A stretch of 64,000 nt of DNA, from positions 62,001 through 126,000 of the forward strand of contig JBBQWM010000013.1 in assembly GCA_038210655.1 (NCBI GenBank), written 5' to 3'. The translations under genes and the position numbers were made by a program. Source of the stretch: 54-19 sp038210655 (GTDB taxonomy: Bacteria > Chloroflexota > Chloroflexia > Chloroheliales > Chloroheliaceae). The notes beneath the pieces are model-generated. The model was not told where the DNA came from and did not search any database. It saw nothing but the letters and a program-made list of their open reading frames with translations. Shown piece after piece: positions 25,891 to 35,200 of this stretch. Positions within the stretch are counted from its first letter, which is position 1. Every line of letters begins with the position of its first letter.

Positions 25891-27747
25891 TTACGGGTAG
25901 CTGACCAGATTGACCGGGTTAGTGGCTGTCCCCTGTGCTGCCGCGCCAGTATCGTTGACCACGTGGTCGATGACACCAACACCGCCAAGCGAGACGGTCA
26001 GTATGTCGTGTAGCTTGACCCCAGGTCTAATCGGAACCTCGAAGGCGCGGGTCGCGTGAATGGTCGGGTTGACGTTGAAGAAGCAATAGCTGCCCAAACC
26101 CCACCCTTCGTGGTTCTTGACAGCGTCGGCTATCTTGTAGGCGGCGTAACCATTGACCCCGTCGTGGCTCCAAGCGGCCTGGTTCGGTGGGTCGTAGGGC
26201 ATTTCGTTTTGGAAGAAAATGGTTTTGCCGTTTTCGCCGTTCCAGATAAGCTGGTATTTCTGGTAGTGTTCCACGAACAGCCCATAGGCCGTGACGTTGT
26301 TGCCGTTGATAATCACACCAGTATCGGCGGTGTTGTCAGTCCAACCCACTCCGTTACCGTGATCGGCTCGCCAGGCCCAGATGTCGTCCAGCAGGACGTT
26401 GTCGCTGTTGACTACAAGGCTGGTCGTGGCTTTGCCCGGTGTCGCGCCACCGATGCGGAAGAAGATATCCTGGAGCGAGGACGGGTCGGCTGGGTCGCTC
26501 TTCTTATCATCGCCGTTTCGGTCGCCCTCATCATCGTCGTTCTTGCTGCCTACCCGGAGCAGTACCGGTGAGTTCACCGGGCCGGCATCGAACAACAGTC
26601 CAGCCAGTTTGACCCCCTTCACGTCAGCCACTGACATCGCCACGACCCCGTTGTCCGGCACCAGGGTTGGGAAGCCCAGGCCCAGCACCACCGTGTCCGA
26701 GCGCTTGACTTCGATAGTACGCTCCAGATGATAGATGCCGGGGGTGAAGATCACATTCTTACCACGAGCAAGCTCGACATTGATCGCTTTGGCAGAGTCG
26801 GTCGGTTTGGCGATGAAGAAACGGTCAATCGGAATAGACGAACCGCCAGCAGGCCCGTTGGCCCAGGTTGTGCCAGAGGAGTTTTGGCGGAGGGCCGGGA
26901 CGAAGACCTTGTAGTTGCCGGACGAATCGACGTACAGGAACGGCTTTTCCCTCGTCACCGGGCTGGTCGCCAGGGTGGTGTAGGGTGGGGGATTATAGGG
27001 CGTGGTCGAGAACGACTGGGCCGGTGCGCCCACCACCCCGGAGAAGACCTGGTTCCACACGCCGTTAGACCAGCCACCGATGCTACTGTCCCGCACCAAA
27101 AACTGCTGCTGCGACCCGTTGATGATAAAGCCGGTCTGGGTGTCGGCTATGAAGCCACCGCTCGCATATTGTGGCCCGGAGGTGCAGTAGTCCATCAGTG
27201 TGAGATTGCCGCCAGTGATATTGACCCGCCGCATTGGAGCCGCCTGCGAGACCGCCCAGAAGTTGCCCGATGACCGGCAGTCGGCCAGACCCGTGACGTT
27301 GATCGTCAGGTTCGACAGCGAGCGCCAGAAGTTGTCAAGCGCGATGCAGTTGTCGGGGGTCAAGCAGCGGTTGTAGACATCGACGTGACCGTTGATGGTG
27401 ACATCGGTCGGCGATGCGCCGAGTCCGGCCACCTCGGTGTAGTAGCCTACCTGGAAGGTGAGTGGATTGGCAGTCGTGCCATAGGTGCCGGGCTTGAACA
27501 GGAGTGCATAGCGTTGGGTACCCATCTCGTTATCGACCTGCTGATTGGCAATCGCGTCAACGGTTGCCTGAATCTGGCTCGTCGGCATGCTAGGATCGAA
27601 GAGCTTCACGTTTGGGCCGAAGTCAGGCTGACCTGGAGCAGAGAGGGAAGCTGCCATTGTAGTAGCGGTTGAGTTAGTGGCATTCAGCACCAGCACCCCC
27701 AGCAGCATCGCCAGAAGCCCTATACTTATTGATTTAATGCGTAGCAT
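25891..27747 (-). CDS. secreted right-handed beta-helix protein (pectate-lyase-like)
   Basis: An N-terminal signal peptide (SISIGLLAMLLGVLVLNA) marks export. The mature protein has GTQRYALLFKPGTYG and TFQVGYYTEVAGLGASPTDVTINGHVDVYNRC, then repeated short beta-rich stretches with NNVTAYGLFVEHYQKYQLIWNGENGKTIFFQNEMPYD. This arrangement is typical of pectate-lyase-3-like beta-helix proteins, many annotated vaguely in Actinobacteria and Chloroflexota. An acidic DDDEGDRNGDDKKSD insert near residue 405 may bind calcium or be a loop. It could act on a polysaccharide, but no catalytic residues can be assigned. Confidence 0.75.
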   Translation of the reverse strand: MLRIKSISIGLLAMLLGVLVLNATNSTATTMAASLSAPGQPDFGPNVKLFDPSMPTSQIQATVDAIANQQVDNEMGTQRYALLFKPGTYGTTANPLTFQVGYYTEVAGLGASPTDVTINGHVDVYNRCLTPDNCIALDNFWRSLSNLTINVTGLADCRSSGNFWAVSQAAPMRRVNITGGNLTLMDYCTSGPQYASGGFIADTQTGFIINGSQQQFLVRDSSIGGWSNGVWNQVFSGVVGAPAQSFSTTPYNPPPYTTLATSPVTREKPFLYVDSSGNYKVFVPALRQNSSGTTWANGPAGGSSIPIDRFFIAKPTDSAKAINVELARGKNVIFTPGIYHLERTIEVKRSDTVVLGLGFPTLVPDNGVVAMSVADVKGVKLAGLLFDAGPVNSPVLLRVGSKNDDDEGDRNGDDKKSDPADPSSLQDIFFRIGGATPGKATTSLVVNSDNVLLDDIWAWRADHGNGVGWTDNTADTGVIINGNNVTAYGLFVEHYQKYQLIWNGENGKTIFFQNEMPYDPPNQAAWSHDGVNGYAAYKIADAVKNHEGWGLGSYCFFNVNPTIHATRAFEVPIRPGVKLHDILTVSLGGVGVIDHVVNDTGAAAQGTATNPVNLVSYP

Positions 27748-28152
27748 TAATAATTCTCCTCATCTTTGAGAATGTACAATAAGGGGTTCTTCCACTAACG
27801 GAACTTCTTGAGCAATTAGTATTCTCGGCTATGTTTGTGATCTGTTAAGCAGCGTGTGGTTCAACAAAGATAGAATGGGAAACTCAAGAAACCAGTCTAA
27901 AGTCAACTACCCTGGCTAAGAAGCCTATTTCTCGGTTCTGTTAGCTCTCTGCACAAAGCAAAACCGGGCTAAAAACTAACTCGACAAGGACAATCCAGTT
28001 TAAAGTCTTAAAGTGCCAAATTGTTTTGTTAGAGAAGAAACCCCAAAGTGAAAATTTAGATTGTTACGGTATACTCTATGTGGATCGGGTTGTCAATAAA
28101 GAGGCGAATTGAGCTTGCCCCATTTTCGGGTAGCCTCTTAGCCGGGCGTTCC
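27748..28152. other. intergenic region, no gene seen
   Basis: About 400 AT-rich bases between two minus-strand genes. I see no reading frame, tRNA or strong hairpin; it presumably contains the promoter of the beta-helix protein gene. Confidence 0.5.
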
Positions 28153-31100
28153 TTAAAAGCTATAAATGGTTACGCCGTTGCGCTCGTAGATGACTTTCAT
28201 GAACTGGCTAAACTTGAGCAACGATTGGGGGGCATAGCTTTTGGTCTCGCTTGAGCGCCCGTTGCTGGCCCCAGTTTCGAGGCTGCCGACATAGACATAG
28301 CGCACCCCGGCTTCACGCAAAAGTTGTTCGGCTAGTTTCGCGTTGTCGGTGCTGTAAATCAGTTCGACCATGTAAAGGCGGCAATAGGGTTCGTCTTTTT
28401 GTAGGCTACGGGTTACACCCGGTAGCGGTTGACGCACTCCATACTTGACCAGGGTCTGACCGCAATCGAGCGCATCGCTACGGGCGAAAGCTTTGCCACC
28501 GCGCCATTGGTTTTCGTGACCGGGCCAGCCCATCACGGTCGGGAGACCGGTAAAGGCACTCACCCGCGAGAAATCAACCCAATCTGACCCACTCGCTTCT
28601 AAGATCGTTCCGGCAAAGTTTTTGTTAGCCGCCAGTTGTTCTTTGAGCCATTGGATCGCCTGATAATCTCCCGGTAGCGGCCCGCCGGTCGGCCCGCCAT
28701 CCCGCAACCAGAGCGAACCGTCCAGCGAGATCGATCTGGCAGGTTGTCCGGCCTGATCGGTAAGCCGAGCAAAACGGCCCGTTTTTTCGTAAGGCCCAAA
28801 GATTGGGTAGACCATCCCGCCGATTAGGAGCAGACCGAGCGCCAGCGCCCAGACCCATCGCCACCAGGGTCGGCGAGGTTGGGCCATCTGATATTCCTCG
28901 GCGGCTTCCGCTTCGGGGTCGTCGTTAAAATCGTAGGCCGAAGTTGAAAGTTGCGATGTATAGTCGCCCGGTGTAATTGGAGGTTGCGAACTAGAGCTAC
29001 TCGCCGCTACTCCGACCAACTCCAATTCAGGCTCGGTTTCAAGGCTGGCTGGCTGCCTGTTGCTGGCGGCGTTAATAACGGTCGGCTGACGGCTAATTCC
29101 TGTGAACATCCAGGCCAGTATTCGCCAACTGGCGTAAGCGGCAGCCAGCCCAAACATAACCCAGGCTTGGTAATAAAATTTGAACAGCGTGTTCAGCCGC
29201 GAGTTAAATACATCCCTTACCAGAATTAGCTCGGTACCAAACGTGATGACGACCGGCAAAAAGGCCAGCAGCAACACGAAACGGTCGCTTAGGAGGGATG
29301 AAGGCTGAGGGATGAGGGATGAGGAACTAGCGGTGGCGCGTGTTTGGCTGATTTCTAATTCCTGATTTTTAATTTCTTGTTCAGGTCGCGACTCAAACCA
29401 GAGCAGCAGCCCGGCTCCAACGGCACAGATCAGAAGCGGGCCGTAAAGCTCGAAGCGGACGATCCAACCGCCGGTTATCATCAAAGCAGCCAGTGCGCCA
29501 GTCAGGGCCAGCAGTTCGGTTTCGGGGCGGTCGGCCCGATACTTTTCGAGTAACTCCGCCGCCAGCATCCCGGCCCCGATAGCCGTAATCGGCGCGGCCA
29601 TTAAGCCTAGCACCAGCGTTGCGACCGGATTGAGATTTAGGATAAAGAAGCCGATTTCGCTCAAAAGCACCAGGAAAATGCCACAGGCGGTTATATAGTA
29701 GCCCCAACCGCTCGGCACTTGTAGTTTGCTTTCGGGCAGTTCGCTATCTTCGTCCAGGTAACCGTAAGGCCGCATCACGTAGGGCCAGAGCTTGAGAACC
29801 AGCAGCGATAGCAACGGGAAGATAAAAACGCCAAAAACCAAAAAATAACCCAGCAAAGGCGACCGATCCCAGGCTACAAAGCTTATCAGCTTGCCGAGTG
29901 TGCCGAGGATCGGGAAGCTGCCAATCGGTTCCGGCACATTGTTGTCGCCTACTAGCGAGACAAAAGTCAGGTGGAAGGGCAGATAGAGTGCCAGCGAGAC
30001 GACCGTCAGCCGCACAGCGTAGCCCCCCCAGCGTACAAACTGACTTAACAAGAGCGACGCTTGTTGGGGGTGAGGGAGCGCCCCGCCCAGTAAAGCCAGC
30101 TTGCCAAGTGTCAACCAGCGGTTATCCACGCCCGGTTCTTTCCTGACTTCCAACCGTCCTAGCTGACGTTCGCGCAATAGGGCTGCCAGCACAATCAAAA
30201 GCAGGTAAGTCGGGTAGTCCCAGGTATTGAGGAAATAGAGCGCCCCGACCGCAATGGCAGTCACGACAAAGATCATCCGATGGTCGCTTCGCGCTAGGCC
30301 GACCGGCGTTACTAAAATGTTGAGGGCCAGCCCGATAGCTAAAAGCGCGGTCGGTAAAGTCATAACGTGGGGGTGCATATCAGCCAGCAAAAAGCTGAAC
30401 ATCGGAAATTCGTTAATCGTCTCCGTCCAGCGATAGATCACCCCGGCTCCACTTGGGATCGGCATATAATCCCAAATAACCCGCGACGGCCCCCACCAGT
30501 TGAAATAAAAGCCGTTCGCGCCGTCCAAGCCGCTCTCGCCTTTGTCCAGCCTCGGAAAGAGTACCTGCCGCGTAGCATCCAGGTTCCCCAAAAGGCAAAC
30601 CATCACCAGTCCCAGCAGCCCGACCAGGATTGCGACGGTGGAGGGACTGAGGACTGAGGACTGAGGACTGAGGACTGAGGGGGAAGTGGGGAGGGATGAG
30701 GGATGAGGGATGAGGGATGAGGAAGCAGAATTTTCGGGTTGGCTGATTTCTGATTTCTGATTTCTAATCTCTAATTTCTGCTTTCTCCCTTTCGCCAGAC
30801 TTACTAAATTGTAGACCAGGCCAAAGCTGGCGAGAGCGGTCAGGGCAAAAACGAGCGGGACGGTCAGGTTGAAAGCGATGGCGGGCGAGATGCCGGTCAT
30901 CTTGACTAGCATTGCCATCATGAAATGGCTAAAATAATAATAGTTGATTGGGTAGCCGCTCATCCAGGGGTCGGCGGGTGGCATTTTATCGAAGATCGAG
31001 AGCGAGTTGAGAAAGGCGAAATCGCCGAATTTCTCTTGATCGCGGATGTCGGGCATGTAAGTACGTAACCAGACCAGATAGGCATAAGCCACCACAAAGA

Positions 31101-31422
31101 TAAGTTCGCATAGGACAATCAGCCAGACGTTACGGGCGAAGAATCCCCCGATCTCAATTCGTAATCTGCCAGCCTGCCGCCAGAGTAGCCAGCCGTTGAG
31201 GGCTACGAACCCGACCCCAAAAACCAGCCAACTGGTCAGGGCCGAAAAGGGTAGTCCTAGCATGGACAAGAGCCAGACCAGATAAGCCGTCAAAAGCAGA
31301 CCGAGCGGCTTTGCCAGAGTATAGCCCCGCTCCGGCAAAAACCGAAATACGCTAAAAGCCAACGGCAGCGCCGCCAGCCCGATCACCTCGATTAAGAGTA
31401 GCCAAATAAGTGGTTCAAACAT
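28153..31422 (-). CDS. DUF2298 polytopic membrane protein
   Basis: About 20 hydrophobic segments. The DUF2298 signature is seen as DPWMSGYPINYYYFSHFMMA, GISPAIAFNLTVPLVFAL, TINEFPMFSFLLADMHPHVMTLP and FNSRLNTLFKFYYQAWVMFG, followed by an extracytoplasmic C-terminal domain. The family is probably GT-C-like, with Asp-His residues in LADMHPH as a likely active-site feature, but no reaction is proven. Two low-complexity inserts are encoded by repeat DNA: residues about 215-260 (with IRNQKSEIS and SSLIPHPSS) and another near 690-712 (IKNQELEIS, SSLIPQPSS). A paralogous domain lies in the 1970-residue protein nearby, so the locus is devoted to this family. Confidence 0.9.
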   Translation of the reverse strand: MFEPLIWLLLIEVIGLAALPLAFSVFRFLPERGYTLAKPLGLLLTAYLVWLLSMLGLPFSALTSWLVFGVGFVALNGWLLWRQAGRLRIEIGGFFARNVWLIVLCELIFVVAYAYLVWLRTYMPDIRDQEKFGDFAFLNSLSIFDKMPPADPWMSGYPINYYYFSHFMMAMLVKMTGISPAIAFNLTVPLVFALTALASFGLVYNLVSLAKGRKQKLEIRNQKSEISQPENSASSSLIPHPSSLPTSPSVLSPQSSVLSPSTVAILVGLLGLVMVCLLGNLDATRQVLFPRLDKGESGLDGANGFYFNWWGPSRVIWDYMPIPSGAGVIYRWTETINEFPMFSFLLADMHPHVMTLPTALLAIGLALNILVTPVGLARSDHRMIFVVTAIAVGALYFLNTWDYPTYLLLIVLAALLRERQLGRLEVRKEPGVDNRWLTLGKLALLGGALPHPQQASLLLSQFVRWGGYAVRLTVVSLALYLPFHLTFVSLVGDNNVPEPIGSFPILGTLGKLISFVAWDRSPLLGYFLVFGVFIFPLLSLLVLKLWPYVMRPYGYLDEDSELPESKLQVPSGWGYYITACGIFLVLLSEIGFFILNLNPVATLVLGLMAAPITAIGAGMLAAELLEKYRADRPETELLALTGALAALMITGGWIVRFELYGPLLICAVGAGLLLWFESRPEQEIKNQELEISQTRATASSSSLIPQPSSLLSDRFVLLLAFLPVVITFGTELILVRDVFNSRLNTLFKFYYQAWVMFGLAAAYASWRILAWMFTGISRQPTVINAASNRQPASLETEPELELVGVAASSSSSQPPITPGDYTSQLSTSAYDFNDDPEAEAAEEYQMAQPRRPWWRWVWALALGLLLIGGMVYPIFGPYEKTGRFARLTDQAGQPARSISLDGSLWLRDGGPTGGPLPGDYQAIQWLKEQLAANKNFAGTILEASGSDWVDFSRVSAFTGLPTVMGWPGHENQWRGGKAFARSDALDCGQTLVKYGVRQPLPGVTRSLQKDEPYCRLYMVELIYSTDNAKLAEQLLREAGVRYVYVGSLETGASNGRSSETKSYAPQSLLKFSQFMKVIYERNGVTIYSF
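29293..29378. repeat. GGGATGA and AGAAATTAG-type repeats inside a coding region
   Basis: Heptamers related to GGGATGA (29293-29322) and TGATTTCTAATTCCTGATTT units (29351-29378) lie in the DUF2298 gene and keep its frame open, encoding a Ser/Pro-rich loop and IKNQELEIS. Confidence 0.7.
30644..30783. repeat. heptamer arrays (GGACTGA)5 and (GGGATGA)4 plus TGATTTC units in a gene
   Basis: Five GGACTGA units occupy 30644-30678, four GGGATGA units 30693-30720, and TGATTTC/TAATCTC/TAATTTC units 30744-30783. All lie in frame within the DUF2298 gene (minus strand), giving the peptide stretches SVLSPQSSVLSP, SSLIPHPSSL and LEIRNQKSEIS. Confidence 0.92.
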
Positions 31423-31431
31423 AGTTGTATC

Positions 31432-32190
31432 TTATTGATTGCTTTCAAATCGGCGCAGCTTTTCTCTTAGCTGCGCTACTTCTAGCTGAAGATTGTCAGC
31501 TTCCCTTTGAAGCGTCTGGGCCTCGGTCAAGCGTACATTTTTCTCCCCATCGTAAAGCCGCAAATTGATCCCGTCTGGCCCGAGCCAGCTATCAAGCTGT
31601 TCGCTCCAAATCCAACCATTGGCACCTGGCTCCAATACTTCAAACCGATTGCCATTGATCGGAAGCCGCCAGCCCCAAAGTCGCGGTGTTTTATTTATCC
31701 GTTTGCGCGGTCTAGGGTCATAAACAAAATACTCTTTCACACCCCATGCAGCATACCGAATCGGTTTTTTCTTGAGATCAATCTGGCGGGTTTTTTTGGA
31801 GATAAGTTCGATTGTTACATCTGGGGCTGGCCCCGTTACACCTATTTGGTAGCTAGACGTACCCTCCCGATGTAGTTGGTTTTTCAAAATCGCTATGTCA
31901 GGATAAAGTGGTTTTTCCTGTGGATCAGCGGTCTGATAAAAATTAAATTCTTCGTAGACCACTACTTCCTGCCCCCGATAATACCAGACCAATAAATCTG
32001 TCAAATAACGTTTGAGATCGCTATTTTCTTTGTTAGGCATGTCGCCTCGTTGGTGGCGCAGTTCCAGATAGTTATTATCGTCATCGTAAAAGTAATAGAG
32101 TTCTTCCTTATCGTCGTCATCTTCTAAAACTTCAGCTTCTTCAAGAAGAGGTAGCCGACGCTCTAGCTCTAATTCGGTTTTGGCAGTCAT
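31432..32190 (-). CDS. Uma2-family (DUF820) protein with coiled-coil tail
   Basis: Restriction-endonuclease-like fold. Seen: PLYPDIAIL, PDVTIELISKKTRQIDLKKKPIRYAAWGVKEYFVYDPRP, the usual PD-(D/E)xK-type core of Uma2 proteins. An acidic N-terminus (EDDDDKEELYYFYDDDNNYLE) and a C-terminal coiled coil (LTEAQTLQREADNLQLEVAQLREKLRRF) flank it. Uma2 proteins are abundant in Cyanobacteria and Chloroflexota; nuclease activity is inferred, biological role unknown. It sits between two DUF2298 genes, spaced 9 bases from the downstream one, so it is probably in the same transcript. Confidence 0.85.
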   Translation of the reverse strand: MTAKTELELERRLPLLEEAEVLEDDDDKEELYYFYDDDNNYLELRHQRGDMPNKENSDLKRYLTDLLVWYYRGQEVVVYEEFNFYQTADPQEKPLYPDIAILKNQLHREGTSSYQIGVTGPAPDVTIELISKKTRQIDLKKKPIRYAAWGVKEYFVYDPRPRKRINKTPRLWGWRLPINGNRFEVLEPGANGWIWSEQLDSWLGPDGINLRLYDGEKNVRLTEAQTLQREADNLQLEVAQLREKLRRFESNQ

Positions 32191-32228
32191 AATACTACCT
32201 GCCTTTCTAAGGTTCTAATTCAACCACT

Positions 32229-35200
32229 TTACTTGCCCGATAATTCGCGTATCTTCTGGTTGGAACGTACCGTCCAGAAGTCGTCGCGCTTTTGGCTATT
32301 TAGGATAGTTTGCTGGTACATTTCGAGAGCCAGGTCTTTTTTACCCTGGGCCTCGTAGACCTCACCCTTATGGAAATAGGCTTCGTTAAAGCGATTATTG
32401 CGTTTGAGGGTCTCGTCAAACTGTTTGATCGCTTCATCATAACGCCCGGCCATCTGAAGGGCGACCCCATATTTGTTAAAGGCCGGTGGAATTTCGTCCG
32501 GCGGTGCCGGGATTTCGGTGGCCTTTTTATACTGAGCCAGGGCTTTTTCGATGTCGCCCCCATCCCGATAGATGTCGCCCAACACGTGATAAGGATTGAC
32601 CCGGTTGGGTTCCAGCTTGATAACGGTCAGCAATTCTTCGGCGGCTTTGTCGTAATTGTGTTTGGTATAGTAATACTGGCCCAGGTTGTAGTGTGGTTGC
32701 GGAGTGTTGGGCTGGGCCTTGATTGCTGCTTCGAGCTTGCTAAGTTTCGGGTCGGTAATCGTTACCGTACCGCCGTTGACCTTCGGGTCGCCGGTTATAA
32801 CCCCCGACTCGCCTTTGGCGGTCAGTTTGTAGACGACTACGCCGGGGTTCTGATAGGCTACTTCGAGCAGACCAAGTTGGGTCATCTGCTCAAACTTGGC
32901 ATAACCATCCTCGCTCATAAACGGCTCGTAGGTACACGCGCCACCCCCGTCGCAAATATCGCTCACTTCGCCGTCTCGCTCGATAGTACCGAGATGGATA
33001 TAAGTGACGTGGAAATGGTTCAGGAGTTCGAGGGCCTCCTGGATCGAAGTGGTCGTATATATCTGGCGGATCATGCCATACTTGGCCCCGTTCTCGCTGC
33101 GATTGCTGACCATACCGGGCCAGCGTTGCTGTCGTTCGTGATGATCCCAGCCCAGGACGGTTGGTAATCCAGTATTGATTGGTATCCAACTGCCGCCGCC
33201 CCGGTAAGGCCAGATGCTGGCCTGCAAGACGACTGGCGTGCCTTTTACTTTATCGTAGAACTCGAACAGCGATTGAGCATCCAGCCTTAGATCAAAGACT
33301 TTGCCGGGCGGCATATTGGGCATACCCGAAACATACTGCAAAGTCTTGAAGTAGGCCCGACCATCCAGCGTCGCCGCCGGGATCGGGTCGCTGCCCCGGT
33401 CGGCCAGACGAGACGGGATCGCCTGAATTGGGTACAAGCCGACACAGAACAGGATCAACGCGCCTAGCCCGATCCAAATAAAACGGCTGGCCCGGCTCCA
33501 AAAACTACGCCCACCGGGGCGCGACAGGCTGGGCGCAATCCAGCGCATCCAGACCACATATCCTCCAAATGCCGCTGCCAGCGTTATCAAGGCCCAGACC
33601 TGATAGTAAAACTTAAAGACGGTGTTCATCCGGGTATATTCGCCACCCATATCGTCTACCAGATAGATCACTTCGGTGACGGCGATCAGACCAAGCGCCC
33701 CCAATAGCATTACCCGCATGAACATGCTACTTTCGTCCAGAGCTTCGGCGCTTTGTTCGGAGTGGCGTAAATCAAAAGGCCGCACAAAAGTCAGCACCAG
33801 ACAGACCGTGAACAGGCTAAGGGCGAACATAAAGACCAGCCAGTTATTCGGCGCGACGATCCCAACCCCGATAAAGAACAGGCTAAAAGCAATCAGGCCA
33901 ATTAGCCAGGGCCGGGCGAAGCGATTGAAAGCCGGGCCGGGTGAGGCGGCCCCAAAGCCAGGGCCACTACCCCGGCCCCAACCACTGTTGGAACCGGCAT
34001 CCGCGCCAGACATCGCCAGGGCCAATTCGGGCCGTTTCAGGCGGAGGCCAAAGCCGGGCAAGGTCGGTTGGTAGGGTTGTGGCTGACGGCTGGCTCCCGG
34101 TCGGGCCGGTTGAGCATCTTCGTAGTCGTCTAGCTCGTCCTCATCCTCCTCGTAATCCTGATTATCCGAACCGTCCGGTCTCGACGCAAGCGGTCTTAGC
34201 CGACTGCGACGGCCCGACCAATTAAAGCCGTTCCAGAGCAAATAGCTCAGGATTAAAAAGAGCGGCAGGATAAAGATTACCAAAAAGTACTTAAACTCGG
34301 TACGCCCGCTAATGGTCGTAATATTGTCGTAAGAATAAGTCGGTAATCGGTCTGGCAGGAAGTCGATTTTGGAGAAGAAGGCATAGAAATGACCGAAGAA
34401 GTTCCAGTACAGCCCAAAGCTCCCGACTAGCGTCACTCCCAACACTGCGCCAGTCAGCACCAGATCAATCATAACCGAGGGCAGTGTAAAGCGTGGCTTT
34501 GGCTGATTTCTAGCTTCTAGCGGCTGTTCTTCATCAATAGCCAGCCCGTCTTCGCCGACCGTGTCGTCGTGCTGCTCTTTGGTCGCAAAGTAACGTCGGA
34601 ACAGAGCCAGAAAAAACCCGGCAGTAATGACCAACAAGTAGGTCGGTAAGTCCCAGCTATTGGTCGCGCCCAAGAAGCCGATTACGATCATAGCGATAAT
34701 CGGTGTAACCAGGGTACGGTCGAAAACTTGCCACAAGCGCCCGATAGTCATTTGGAAGAAATCGGGCCGACCGTCGGCTTTTGTCTCACTATGACCGCGC
34801 CAATTGGTCGAGATCAGATTAAAGCCCAGCGCCATCGCCACCAGGGTATACGGCAACGCAATCAGGTGGGCGTGCATATCGGCATAAATAAAGCTGAAAG
34901 CCGGAAACTCGTTGATCGTGCCGGGGATCACCCGACTGCTACGGAAGTAATCGAATTTCTCCAGCCTTTTCACTGGGTCGGGATAAATACCCCAATTGGT
35001 AGCCAGGTCTGCTATCGGTTTGAAGCGCTGCAAGACCTGTAGAAAGCCGTCGAAATTGCCCACAAAGGCAAAAATGACCATCCCGAAAAGCCCGGCAGTC
35101 ATCGGCCCCCCAATCCGCTCCGGATCGACGGTCTGGTCGAGCCGAGCGCGATGGCGTTTATACTTGAGGGTCATGTTAAAGACCAGGCTAAAGCCTGCCG

